From the NCBI GenBank assembly GCA_945887855.1, contig CAMCZP010000006.1:1-64000 (forward strand): a DNA stretch of 64,000 bases, in the 5' to 3' direction. Within the stretch, counting starts at the first letter, position 1. Every line of letters starts with the position of its first letter. The notes below the pieces were generated by a model. That model did not search any database and was not told where the DNA came from. It worked only from the letters and a program-made list of their open reading frames with translations. Both the position numbers and the translations under genes were made by a program. The stretch comes from Leptospira interrogans serovar Manilae. Lineage in GTDB: Bacteria; Spirochaetota; Leptospiria; Leptospirales; Leptospiraceae. This document shows positions 27,881 through 37,072 of this stretch, one piece after another.

Positions 27881-28543
27881 TTATAGGTTTTCTGTATATT
27901 TTAAATATTTATCCTCTTCACCTAAATCTATAATTTTACCAGGAAAGATTTCACCTTCCAGCTCCCCATTAACAGATAATTTTTTAAAAATATCAGCCAA
28001 ATCATAATATTCATTTATTCCTATATCTTTAAAAATAGAAAATTGCATGATTGATAATCCTATAAACATATAATTTCCATTTTCAAAATATACTTTTTTA
28101 TTACGAAAATTTAAATTTGTATATGATGAATTATCTTTATTTTCAAATAAGTAAAGTAAACATTTTCCCTTAAAATCTTTAATTATTTCATAAATATTCA
28201 GATTGGTTTCATATATAATATCTGGATTGATACATAAAAAATAATCATCATTTTGTAAAATGTTAGCAAATGCTTTTTTAATACCACCTGCAGTACCAAG
28301 AATTTTGTCTTCTTCATATGAAATAATAATATCTATATCTTTAATATCTTCTATTTCTTTATGAATAAGGTCTGCTTTATAATGAGTATTTATTACAAAT
28401 TTATTTAATCCCCAACTTTTCAATAAATTAAATGTATTATGAAGCAATGTCTTATCACCTATTCTTAAGAGAGGCTTAGGCAAATCTCTAGTTAAATTAC
28501 CCATCCTCTTACCAAAACCCGCTGCTGGAATAAAACAGTACAT
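27881..28543 (-). CDS. Sugar-phosphate nucleotidyltransferase (MurU-like)
   Basis: 220-residue nucleotidyltransferase making an NDP-sugar or similar activated molecule. The N-terminus has the PAAGFGKRMG signature, followed by LPKPLLRIGDKTLL; GTAGGIKKAF and a ICINPDI-like metal site (FLCINPDIIYE) follow. Size and motifs resemble N-acetylmuramate-1-phosphate uridylyltransferase (MurU), but its usual kinase partner AmgK is not next to it. The gene begins 2 bases after the pheT stop. The exact sugar is not decidable from sequence. Confidence 0.78.
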   Translation of the reverse strand: MYCFIPAAGFGKRMGNLTRDLPKPLLRIGDKTLLHNTFNLLKSWGLNKFVINTHYKADLIHKEIEDIKDIDIIISYEEDKILGTAGGIKKAFANILQNDDYFLCINPDIIYETNLNIYEIIKDFKGKCLLYLFENKDNSSYTNLNFRNKKVYFENGNYMFIGLSIMQFSIFKDIGINEYYDLADIFKKLSVNGELEGEIFPGKIIDLGEEDKYLKYTENL

Positions 28544-28545
28544 TG

Positions 28546-30939
28546 CTATCTCACTTGGTATCCACTGTCTTTAGCAACTTTTATCAATTGATCCGTAATA
28601 CTTTTTATAATTACCTGAGTAAATGTTTCTTTATAAGTAATTAATTCAAGATGGTAGGTAACTGATTTCATACCTACAGGAATAGACTCACCTCTATAAA
28701 TAGTTGCAACATAGATATTTTCAATCTCGCTAATTTTAATGTTTTTTATTAAATTAGCGTATAACTCTGTACTTTCATTTTCAGCCATTAGTATAGAGAT
28801 ATCTAAACTGTCCTGAGGGAACTGAGATGGAACATTAAAACTATAATTAACTTTATTATTAATATATTGTTCTACTATATTTTGTATATTTAATTTACCT
28901 ATATAAACTTTTTTCTTCAGTCCTTTTTGAGACCTTATCCCTGGATGTAAGATACCAACTTCCGCTAAGACATTTCCATTTACTATAATTGAACTACCCG
29001 AAGTAGGATGAAAATAATTATTACTATTATCTTCCAAAGAAATATTATGAATATTAAGTTTTTTTAACAAATACAATATATTTTCTCGAAACTTTAATAA
29101 TTTTTGCTCTGATTCTAATTTATTATCTGCTGAGGAATAATACTCAGAAAATGCTAAATATTTTTCTTCTTTACCTAATCCTACTTTTTCTTTAAAATAT
29201 ACTCTACCAAATTCATAAATCTTGATCACATCAAATCTATCTTTATTTAAAATAATATTTTGAATTAACCCTGGATAAAGAGAAGTTCTCAAGAATTGAT
29301 ATTCTTCTGGCATAGAATTCTTTATTTCCAATGAAAGTTCTGCATTCCCTTCAAAATTAACATCATCCTTCGAATTGAATGAATAGTTATAAACCTCGTT
29401 GTATTTTAAATGGTATGAAAATATTTTTTTTAACTCTCTTTCTAAATTTCTAGTATCATTTAAAGTAGCAGGCATTATTGCTGAGATTACGGGATGTAAA
29501 GGTATATTACTATATCCTAATGTACGACCAACCTCTTCAACCAAATCTTCTTTAATTGTTATATCATATTGACTCCTATATGATGGTACCAATATATTAA
29601 ATGAATCATTATCTGGTTGTACTTTAAAGTTTAATCTGTTTAGAATATTCGTAATTTCTGTATCACTAATATTTGATCCTAATTTATTTCTTATAAAATC
29701 AAAACTTAAATTTATATTATTATTTGGGAGAAATTTATTATCGAAACCAATTATATCTGAATGTAATATGTTTTGGCATCCATTCTCTTTTAGTAAATCA
29801 ATAGTTCTGTTAAGTATAGCCTCAGTAGTTACAGGATTTAATCCTTTTTCATATCTTACAGAAGCTTCACTTCGAATTCCTGTAATACGAATAGATCTTC
29901 TAACTTCCTCCCTTAGGAAAACACCAGATTCTAAAAATAAATCTGTAGTACTACTTGTCACCGAAGATTCTTTACCTCCCATGACTCCAGCTATTGCAAC
30001 AGGCTCATTATTATTATTTATTACTATACAATTTTCTGTACTTCTTATTGTTTCATCAAGTAGACTTATTTTTAATTCCTTATTTCCTTCAGTTATTGAT
30101 ATATTTATTTTCCCTAATTTACTTTTATCAAAAAAGTGAGTTGGCTGACCCATTTCCAAAAGAATATAATTTGATACATCTACTACATTATTTATAGATC
30201 TTAATCCACATTTCTCTAAACGGTTTTTAATTTTAAAATTTGAATTTTTGATAGTTATATTTTTTATAGAAATCCCTTTATAGGAATGAGCATGATTTGA
30301 TTTCATGATATTTAGATTTTCATTACTATCTTTATCAGAAATAAATTTGGAATGTATTACGAAAGGATCAAATTTTAAATCAAGCAAAAGTTGAGATGCT
30401 AATTCCCTGGCAAAACCAAAATGACTCCATAAGTCTGGTCTATGAGTAATAGATTTATTATCTATAGTTAAAATAATATCCGTAAGCCCATCTATTTGCT
30501 TTAAATTATCTCCTATCTTTAATTCAAAATCATTTAGAATCATTACCCCTAAATTATCTTCTGAAATATTTAGATCCTTTTGAGAACAAAACATTCCGTT
30601 ACTTTTATTATTTTTTATTTCTGTTATCCCTATGATTTTATCATTGATTTTCGTACCCGGAAGTGCGAGTGGAACTTTATCATTTACTTCTATATTTAAA
30701 TCTGCTGAAATAATTTGATAGGTATTTATATCGTCTGTTACTATATATTTTCCTAACTTATTATCACTAATTATTTCTTTAGATATAATTTTTACACAAA
30801 TTATTTTTTCTAAGATAGGGTTATAATCTTCAATATGATCAATTTCACAAATAGAAAGATTTATTTTTTCTGTAACCTTTTCAAAAGGTATAGAATATAA
30901 ATTTATATAATCATTTAACCAGTGGTAAGATAGTTTCAA
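28546..30939 (-). CDS. pheT: Phenylalanyl-tRNA synthetase beta subunit
   Basis: Partner of PheS in the alpha2-beta2 enzyme charging tRNA-Phe. 797 residues, the expected size. Domains in order: N-terminal module with the tRNA-binding (EMAP-like) domain (about 40-150, ILEKIICVKIISKE), B3/B4 editing region (about 210-370 with the VAIAGVMGG stretch), B5 (about 400-470), the inactive synthetase-like core, and the C-terminal anticodon-binding FDX-ACB domain (VPSQFPQDSLDISIL to end). The pheS gene is not in the window, an arrangement found when the two are unlinked. It sits in the run yceI-pheT-nucleotidyltransferase with gaps of 12 and 2 bases. Confidence 0.94.
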   Translation of the reverse strand: MKLSYHWLNDYINLYSIPFEKVTEKINLSICEIDHIEDYNPILEKIICVKIISKEIISDNKLGKYIVTDDINTYQIISADLNIEVNDKVPLALPGTKINDKIIGITEIKNNKSNGMFCSQKDLNISEDNLGVMILNDFELKIGDNLKQIDGLTDIILTIDNKSITHRPDLWSHFGFARELASQLLLDLKFDPFVIHSKFISDKDSNENLNIMKSNHAHSYKGISIKNITIKNSNFKIKNRLEKCGLRSINNVVDVSNYILLEMGQPTHFFDKSKLGKINISITEGNKELKISLLDETIRSTENCIVINNNNEPVAIAGVMGGKESSVTSSTTDLFLESGVFLREEVRRSIRITGIRSEASVRYEKGLNPVTTEAILNRTIDLLKENGCQNILHSDIIGFDNKFLPNNNINLSFDFIRNKLGSNISDTEITNILNRLNFKVQPDNDSFNILVPSYRSQYDITIKEDLVEEVGRTLGYSNIPLHPVISAIMPATLNDTRNLERELKKIFSYHLKYNEVYNYSFNSKDDVNFEGNAELSLEIKNSMPEEYQFLRTSLYPGLIQNIILNKDRFDVIKIYEFGRVYFKEKVGLGKEEKYLAFSEYYSSADNKLESEQKLLKFRENILYLLKKLNIHNISLEDNSNNYFHPTSGSSIIVNGNVLAEVGILHPGIRSQKGLKKKVYIGKLNIQNIVEQYINNKVNYSFNVPSQFPQDSLDISILMAENESTELYANLIKNIKISEIENIYVATIYRGESIPVGMKSVTYHLELITYKETFTQVIIKSITDQLIKVAKDSGYQVR

Positions 30940-30951
30940 TTTTAATCCTGC

Positions 30952-31557
30952 TTATTTACATTTTTTAATTATTACAGTAGAAAGATATATATCTACATCA
31001 TTCCATAACTTACTTTTTCCATCACTTCCCTTATGAAGGACATCACACTCTTTATTTAAATTTTCTAAAGATTTTCTAGAATTCCACTGAAAGATATCTA
31101 TGTTTCCTCTTAGTTCTAAATCTGTACCATTTTTAATAATAAAATCTATTGGAATATAACTTTCTTTACTATTCATTTTTATATATAAATCCGCACTACC
31201 AGTTTCACCTTTAAATTTAAAATTTCGAAAATCACCAGTTATCTCTCTAGAATCTTTCATAGATCCAAAAAATATAGTTTTTATTTTCTCATCTCTTTCA
31301 GGATTATTAGATTTAACAGATGTTGTATCAATTTTAAATTTAATATTTTCAGCAAATTCTTCTAAAGATTTATTTGGTGTTTTTTGTAAAACAGTTATTT
31401 TATCAAATGTTCCTTCAACACCTGTTCTTTCATTATATTTAAAGGCTTTCCACTTAAATAAAGTTGAAGTATGATCATATTGGTACTCGCAAGACTCAGT
31501 TCTCACTTCATAAATAAACGATAAAAATAATAATAAAAACATGAAATAATTTTTCAT
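30952..31557 (-). CDS. YceI-like periplasmic protein
   Basis: Secreted 201-residue protein with signal peptide (residues 1-20, cleavage near VRTES). The mature start CEYQYDHTSTLFKWKAFKY, then GVEGTFDKITV, follow the YceI pattern (beta-barrel that binds an isoprenoid or other amphiphile). Two cysteines near the ends (C23 and KKC at the terminus) could form a disulfide. The role is unknown; it is the first gene of the run that includes pheT, probably through shared transcription only. Confidence 0.72.
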   Translation of the reverse strand: MKNYFMFLLLFLSFIYEVRTESCEYQYDHTSTLFKWKAFKYNERTGVEGTFDKITVLQKTPNKSLEEFAENIKFKIDTTSVKSNNPERDEKIKTIFFGSMKDSREITGDFRNFKFKGETGSADLYIKMNSKESYIPIDFIIKNGTDLELRGNIDIFQWNSRKSLENLNKECDVLHKGSDGKSKLWNDVDIYLSTVIIKKCK

Positions 31558-31706
31558 AATTACCTCTATATTCGAATATTTTGAAAGTTCTCATAATAAT
31601 CAAACCTTTAATTTACTCTCTTGTGTATATACCTCAAAGCTAAATGGATAGATTTTTAAAAAAATAAAGGAAATGACAAAAATACCTTATTGGTCTAAGC
31701 TGGAAG

Positions 31707-32027
31707 ATGATGTCAGTTGTAGAAGAAGTTGAAAAGGTAATTGAATCTAAAAATATTGAACCTATAGGCCCATGGAAGGTCGTTTTATGGGATGACGATG
31801 AGCATACTTATGATTATGTAATTGAGATGCTTGTAGAGGTATGTGCAATGAGCATTGAAAAAGCATTTAAACATGCAGTAGAAGTTGACAATGACAAAAA
31901 AACAATTGTATTTACCGGTGAATTAGAACACGCTGAACATATTCAAGATCGAATCTTGACATACGGCCCTGATCCTAGAATGTCTATATCAAAAGGATCC
32001 ATGACTGCTACTCTAGAAAAAAATTAA
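31707..32027 (+). CDS. clpS: ClpS-like adaptor protein
   Basis: 106-residue ClpS-family protein. ClpS delivers N-degron substrates to ClpA/ClpC-ClpP. Matching elements: PWKVVLWDDDEHTYDYVIEML (family strand-helix start), AFKHAVEVDNDKKTIVFTG, and EHAEHIQDRILTYG. Two positions that line the N-degron pocket in E. coli ClpS appear changed: Asn of NDD is Asp here, and the His of the xVHxxG segment is Asp. The C-terminal extension after TYGPD is like that of some non-canonical ClpS proteins. No clpA/clpC neighbour is present. Two adjacent ATG codons are possible starts. Its end overlaps the GAF gene by 4 bases (convergent). Confidence 0.82.
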   Translation: MMSVVEEVEKVIESKNIEPIGPWKVVLWDDDEHTYDYVIEMLVEVCAMSIEKAFKHAVEVDNDKKTIVFTGELEHAEHIQDRILTYGPDPRMSISKGSMTATLEKN

Positions 32028-34045
32028 GTTTCTTCAATTAATTCAATGTATTTTCTTAAGTCTACTGATTGTTCAGGAAATCTCAATGTAAATATTTGAA
32101 TAGATATTTTGAAATCTCTTGGAGGATTTTGAAACTCATTAAGTTTAGTTTTAATTGCAGTTTGAAATTCCTCAAACTCCTCAGCTGTTTTATCCCTCAA
32201 AAATATTGAAAACTTAGACTGGCCTACTCTACTTAATGTATCACTTTTTAAAATACTAGAATTAATAGTATTCTTTATAAAAGTTGCATACTGATCAAAA
32301 TATTCATTGCCTAATATATTAATAATTCTTCCCACATTCTGAATTTTTATAACATAAAGCGTAAAACTCTCATTCTTTTCTCTTGCCGAAATGAGCTCGT
32401 GCTTTAACATTTCTTCTACTTTAGATAGTGGATTAAAACTATACTCTAATAATCTTTCCTCAACTATTATTCTAGAAAGTTGCCCTGTAACTATTTTTAA
32501 TAGAGCTTGAAAAATTTCATTTTCATAATTAATTTTACTACTTGTTACTAGTAATCCTATAAGTTGTTCTTCCTCAATTAAAGGAAATATGATCTTTGAA
32601 CCTGACCCAAGTTTTAACCTCCCAATTTCATTACTATCATTAATTAATTGAAAAGTTAATTTTGATTTTATTTGTTTAATTAGTATATCATCAACTAAAA
32701 TGATATTACTTTCAGATATTTCTACTTCATTATTATATATTAGTTTATAATTATTATGACTATCTATTGCATATACACTAACTTTCTCATTAATCTCAAA
32801 TTTTCTTAGTATATCAATAAAACTATCTATTAGATCTCTATAGTTTTTGAATTTTAAAATTTCAGATGAAAAACTATTCAAGAGCTCTATTTTTTCTTTC
32901 TTATAATTAACTTCATTTAATTCCTTCTGGATCTTCTCTTGGTTGTACATCTTAACAAGTATATTTGAAGATACATTCATTAATAAAGTAATAAACTCTA
33001 TATCATAAGTCTGATACTTTTCACCTGAATTTGATTCACCTATAACAACAAATCCAATTAAACTCTCTTGAGATATAATTGGAGCTATGACTTCATTAGG
33101 ACTCAACATGAAAATTTTTCTTTCATCTTCATTTAATTCATTATAATTTAAATTTAATGACTCTAAAATACTACCATGACTAATAATTTTTTGAATAGAC
33201 TCATTTTCAATTGATATATTTATATTTTCTGTGAGTACAATTCCATCATAAGAAATAATTTCATATTCTTCAAATCTCTCATCTAAGGATGATACAATTA
33301 TAATATAGTTAGAACCTAATTGTCCTTCTAAAGAATATAATAAATTATCATAGAAATCATTAAATGTAGAGGACTGTACAAGCTCATTAGTGATTTCATT
33401 TAAAACAAGATAATAATCTAGTTTTTTATCTGAATCAGATTCAGATTCAATTTCATCTTCTTTATCACTTGCTTCAGCTTCATTTATTTTATTCTCTTCT
33501 GATAAATCTTTTTCCCATTCTTGAATATTTTCATCTGTTTGTTCATTTTCAGAACCTAATTCAATTGTATCTGCAGGACTAATTTCATCTTCATACTCTT
33601 CATTTTGTACTACATTATCATCTATATTTTCAAGAGGAATACCTTCATCTTCTATGTCTGAATATTCTGAATAAAAATCAATATTTATATCAAGCTCAAT
33701 CTCATCATTTTCTTGTATTGCTATAGAAGTTTGAAAAGCAAATTCTTCTGGAAACTTTAAGACTGATGTATCAGAATCAGATGAATTTATATCTTCTTCT
33801 AAGGGGATCGAACTATCTTCATTCGGAGTGCTATCGATTGAGGATTCCAACACTTCAGATTCTTCATCGCGAATTATAATGGATTCCGAGAGAGGCTCTT
33901 CTTCTCTTGTAAGTAAATCTTCCTTGTTAGATATTTTGTTTAATAAACTTATTCCCTTCAGAAAACTATTTTTTGAATGTTCATTACTATGTGAAACAGA
34001 TCCTACCCGATCAAGGTAAGATCTTGCTTTTAGGTATAGGCCCAT
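32024..34045 (-). CDS. GAF-domain protein with degenerate GGDEF C-terminus
   Basis: 673 residues, cytoplasmic. The first 210 residues are acidic and low in complexity (Glu/Asp/Ser-rich). Two GAF-like regions follow (about 215-365 and 385-510, with FPLIEEEQLIGLLVTSS). The last 140 residues look like a GGDEF fold (FTLYVIKIQNVGRIINILG, DTLSRVGQSKFSIFLRD), but GQSKF replaces GGDEF, so cyclase activity is not expected; such domains may bind GTP or c-di-GMP or act structurally. Its ATG follows the stop codon of the acidic repeat protein with no gap, so both are translated together. A role as a signal-sensing partner of the repeat protein is inference. Confidence 0.7.
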   Translation of the reverse strand: MGLYLKARSYLDRVGSVSHSNEHSKNSFLKGISLLNKISNKEDLLTREEEPLSESIIIRDEESEVLESSIDSTPNEDSSIPLEEDINSSDSDTSVLKFPEEFAFQTSIAIQENDEIELDINIDFYSEYSDIEDEGIPLENIDDNVVQNEEYEDEISPADTIELGSENEQTDENIQEWEKDLSEENKINEAEASDKEDEIESESDSDKKLDYYLVLNEITNELVQSSTFNDFYDNLLYSLEGQLGSNYIIIVSSLDERFEEYEIISYDGIVLTENINISIENESIQKIISHGSILESLNLNYNELNEDERKIFMLSPNEVIAPIISQESLIGFVVIGESNSGEKYQTYDIEFITLLMNVSSNILVKMYNQEKIQKELNEVNYKKEKIELLNSFSSEILKFKNYRDLIDSFIDILRKFEINEKVSVYAIDSHNNYKLIYNNEVEISESNIILVDDILIKQIKSKLTFQLINDSNEIGRLKLGSGSKIIFPLIEEEQLIGLLVTSSKINYENEIFQALLKIVTGQLSRIIVEERLLEYSFNPLSKVEEMLKHELISAREKNESFTLYVIKIQNVGRIINILGNEYFDQYATFIKNTINSSILKSDTLSRVGQSKFSIFLRDKTAEEFEEFQTAIKTKLNEFQNPPRDFKISIQIFTLRFPEQSVDLRKYIELIEET

Positions 34046-36793
34046 TTATATATCTAGCTCATCCATTACTTTCTTGTATAATTCAAAATATTCAGATTTA
34101 GCAAACTCCTGCACGAATTCCTCTGGCATAGATCCCATCAATTCATCTATATATGTCATAAGTCTTTTGACATCATCTTTGTTCACTGTTGAAAACGCAA
34201 AGCCTGCATCAGATTCATCTTGAGAGTCTAGTATTTTATTGATTTCATCACTTGACAATGCGATATCATCATCTTCTACCTCTTGTGCTTCAGGTTGTAG
34301 TACAGAGTCTGATTCATCAATATCACCATGATCCATTATGTTTCCAAGCTCATCATCAGAGAGTGTGATTGACTCTTCTTCATCTATGACCTTTTCTTCT
34401 TGTACCTGGTCTTCATCATCATATAAACTTGATGGTGAGATTTCTTCATCTCCCATGATCTCTGAAAGTTCATCGTCTGTCATACCATCTGAATCTTCCA
34501 TAAATTCATCTGCAATATTACCAAGTTCATCAGGAGAGAGTGTTATAGATTCATCCTCATCTTTCTCATCTTGGTCATCTTGGTCAAAGAAACTTTTTTC
34601 TTCTACTTCTTCAGCAGTAATTTCGCTCAATTCGTCAGGAGACAGTCCTATGGACTCATCATCATCTACTTCCTGTTCATCGAAAAAGCTCTTCTCAATC
34701 TCTTCTTCTGCGTTAAGCTCTTCCATCTCTTCGGGAGACAGTCCTATGGACTCATCGTCATCTACTTCCTGTTCATCGAAAAAGCTCTTCTCAACCTCTT
34801 CTTCTGCGTTGAGCTCTTCCATCTCATCGGGAGACAATCCTATGGACTCATCGTCATCTACTTCCTGTTCGTCAAAAAAGCTCTTTTCCGCCTCTTCTTC
34901 ACCTACAATATTCCCCAATTCATCTGGGGACAGTGTGATCGATTCCTCTTCGGCTTCCTCTTCATCCCTATCAAAAAAGCTTCCTTCTTCCTCTTCATCC
35001 CCAAGTATATTTCCTAACTCATCGGATGATAGGGTGATTGATTCTTCCCCGTCCTCTCCCGTTTCAGTTTCAGAATCTTCACCAGTTATATTACCAAGTT
35101 CATCGGGGGACAATGTAATTGATTCCTCTTCGGTCTCTTCTTCATCCCTATCAAAAAAGCTTCCTTCTTCCTCTTCATCGCCCAATATATTTCCTAACTC
35201 GTCGGATGATAGGGTGATTGATTCTTCCCCGTCCTCGTCCGTTTCAGTTTCAGAATCTTCACCAGTTATATTACCGAGTTCATCGGGGGACAATGTGATT
35301 GATTCCTCTTCGGTCTCTTCTTCATCCCCAAGTATATTTCCTAGCTCATCTGATGATAGGGTGATTGATTCTTCCCCGTCCTCGCCCGTTTCTGTTTCAG
35401 AATCTTCGCCAGTTATGTTTCCGAGTTCATCGGGGGACAATGTGATTGATTCCTCTTCGGTCTCTTCTTCATCCCCAAGTATATTTCCTAGCTCATCGGA
35501 TGATAGGGTGATTGATTCCTCCCCGTCCTCACCAGTTTCTGTTTCGGAATCTTCGCCAGTTATATTACCGAGTTCATCGGGGGACAATGTGATCGATTCC
35601 TCTTCGGTCTCTTCTTCATCCCCAAGTATATTTCCTAGCTCATCGGATGATAGGGTGATTGATTCTTCCCCGTCCTCACCCGTTTCCGCTTCGGGATCTT
35701 CGCCCGTTATGTTACCGAGTTCGTCGGGGGACAATGTAATTGATTCCTCTTCGGTCTCATCTTCATCCCCAAGTATATTTCCCAGCTCATCGGATGATAG
35801 GGTGATTGATTCTTCCCCGTCCTCGCCCGTTTCTGTTTCAGAATCTTCACCAGTTATATTACCAAGTTCATCGGGGGACAATGTGATTGATTCCTCTTCG
35901 GTCTCTTCTTCATCCCTATCAAAAAAGCTTCCTTCTTCCTCTTCATCGCCCAATATATTTCCTAACTCGTCGGATGATAGGGTGATTGATTCTTCCCCGT
36001 CCTCGCCCGTTTCTGTTTCAGAATCTTCACCAGTTATGTTTCCGAGCTCATCGGGAGACAATGTGATTGATTCCTCTTCGGTTTCTTCTTCGGAATCAAT
36101 ATAGTCTTCTAAACCATCGCCCAATTCAACATCATCATCAAAAAAAGAACCGCCAAAATCTTCCTCTTCCTCTTCTTCCAATTGAGATTCTAAATAAAAA
36201 TCTTGCTCTTCATCCTCTTCTTCTAAGATATCAGCAATGTCATCTGAATCTAGAGATTCGTCATCATCATCGTTATCAGTTTCCTGACTAAAGGGTACTC
36301 TTTCTTTTTTATTTAAAAATTCTTTGTCTACTTCTATGTTATCTTCATCTTCAATCTGCTCATTTACTCTTAAATCTTCTTCTGAATGAGCAGTGGGCAT
36401 AATTTCATCTAGAACTTCTGAATCGGGGTCTTCAGTTTCTACATCTTCTTTATCTTCAATTTGAGGCGAAACCTCCTGGATGCTCGGTGCCTTTTCCACT
36501 TTTTTGGGCTTGGGCTCTACAATTTCTGCATCCTTAAGGTCTTTGTATTGAACTTCCTCATCTTCATCTGCAAATTCAGAATCTGGAAGCACATCCCTAT
36601 AACTTATTACATCAGAAAGAGGAGATTCATCCTGGTCTTCATCGAAGACATCTTCATCAATTGTCTCTTCATTGAGAGATACAATATCATCCAAGTAAAA
36701 ATCAAAATCTAAGATTTCTTCTAAATCAATGGGATTTCGGTTTTCCCTAGATTCTTGGTTATTATAATTTTCCTTCTTTCGTTTATCCAGCAT
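34046..36793 (-). CDS. Acidic repeat protein with FliM-like LSxDExxxI motifs
   Basis: 915 residues, extremely acidic, no signal peptide or membrane segment. The N-terminal 210 residues are acidic low complexity. Then come seven copies of a 49-residue double unit (three of them extended by an 11-residue insert EEGSFFDRDEE), each carrying LSPDELGNI and LSSDELGNI; three copies of a 32-residue unit with LSPDEMEEL or similar; and five more single motifs. In all about 22 copies of the form L-S-x-D/E-E-L/I/M-x-x-I/L. The last ones, such as IALSSDEINKILDSQ, closely resemble the N-terminal CheY-binding segment of FliM (LSQxEIDALL). A folded C-terminal region of about 45 residues follows (LMTYIDELMGSMPEEFVQE). 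It is the middle gene of a gapless three-gene run. Likely a disordered scaffold; function unknown. Confidence 0.75.
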   Translation of the reverse strand: MLDKRKKENYNNQESRENRNPIDLEEILDFDFYLDDIVSLNEETIDEDVFDEDQDESPLSDVISYRDVLPDSEFADEDEEVQYKDLKDAEIVEPKPKKVEKAPSIQEVSPQIEDKEDVETEDPDSEVLDEIMPTAHSEEDLRVNEQIEDEDNIEVDKEFLNKKERVPFSQETDNDDDDESLDSDDIADILEEEDEEQDFYLESQLEEEEEEDFGGSFFDDDVELGDGLEDYIDSEEETEEESITLSPDELGNITGEDSETETGEDGEESITLSSDELGNILGDEEEEGSFFDRDEEETEEESITLSPDELGNITGEDSETETGEDGEESITLSSDELGNILGDEDETEEESITLSPDELGNITGEDPEAETGEDGEESITLSSDELGNILGDEEETEEESITLSPDELGNITGEDSETETGEDGEESITLSSDELGNILGDEEETEEESITLSPDELGNITGEDSETETGEDGEESITLSSDELGNILGDEEETEEESITLSPDELGNITGEDSETETDEDGEESITLSSDELGNILGDEEEEGSFFDRDEEETEEESITLSPDELGNITGEDSETETGEDGEESITLSSDELGNILGDEEEEGSFFDRDEEEAEEESITLSPDELGNIVGEEEAEKSFFDEQEVDDDESIGLSPDEMEELNAEEEVEKSFFDEQEVDDDESIGLSPEEMEELNAEEEIEKSFFDEQEVDDDESIGLSPDELSEITAEEVEEKSFFDQDDQDEKDEDESITLSPDELGNIADEFMEDSDGMTDDELSEIMGDEEISPSSLYDDEDQVQEEKVIDEEESITLSDDELGNIMDHGDIDESDSVLQPEAQEVEDDDIALSSDEINKILDSQDESDAGFAFSTVNKDDVKRLMTYIDELMGSMPEEFVQEFAKSEYFELYKKVMDELDI
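34610..34905 (-). repeat. 96-bp tandem repeats within the acidic protein gene
   Basis: About three near-identical 96-bp units, encoding 32 residues each (core SFFDEQEVDDDESIGLSP). Units differ by a few bases only. The period is a multiple of three, so gain or loss of units keeps the reading frame. Confidence 0.7.
34915..36090 (-). repeat. 147-bp tandem repeats within the acidic protein gene
   Basis: Seven units of 147 bp, three carrying an extra 33-bp insert, encoding the 49-residue double motif. Units are nearly identical at the DNA level including at synonymous positions, which suggests recent duplication or gene conversion. The region has low-complexity strand bias (Glu/Asp/Ser codons), which creates a long antisense open frame. 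Confidence 0.8.
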
Positions 36794-37072
36794 TTACAAC
36801 CCTTTATTTAACTCGATGATGTCCCCATCAGAAAGCTCTCGTTCTAGATCGAGACCTTCTAACTCACTGTATCCTTCATTTATTAGACCAAGAACATCTT
36901 TTACTCTTGATCCTTCTGGAATTCTAACAACTTTCCCATTGATTATCACTCTGATATCTTGTTCTTTATAAATATAATCTAGCAAATGTCTATTCTTATT
37001 ACCATAAATCCAAGCTCCAACTATTCCTAAAAAAATAGAAAGAACAAGTAGATTTTTTGAATTCACAAGCAC
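36794..37072 (-). CDS. Small membrane protein with beta-grasp (ThiS/SLBB-like) domain
   Basis: 92 residues. One N-terminal membrane helix (LLVLSIFLGIVGAWIYG, about 8-24), then a short linker and a compact domain: IRVIINGKVVRIPEGSRVKD, a helix, and ERELSDGDIIELNKGL. Strand order and the final DGDxIxL segment resemble ThiS/MoaD or SLBB beta-grasp folds, though there is no C-terminal GG for sulfur transfer (it ends KGL). It is the first gene of the run with the acidic repeat protein (gap zero) and the GAF protein. The function is unknown. Confidence 0.62.
   Translation of the reverse strand: MLVNSKNLLVLSIFLGIVGAWIYGNKNRHLLDYIYKEQDIRVIINGKVVRIPEGSRVKDVLGLINEGYSELEGLDLERELSDGDIIELNKGL

Noticed and set aside
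34915..36090. CRISPR-like regular repeats
   Set aside because: The repeats are 147 bp, contiguous and coding, without unique spacers or cas genes.
34338..36104. Long plus-strand open frame encoding a 588-residue Ser-rich protein
   Set aside because: It lies antisense to the acidic repeats; Glu, Asp and Ser codons on one strand leave this frame without stops. It has no ribosome binding site or domain.
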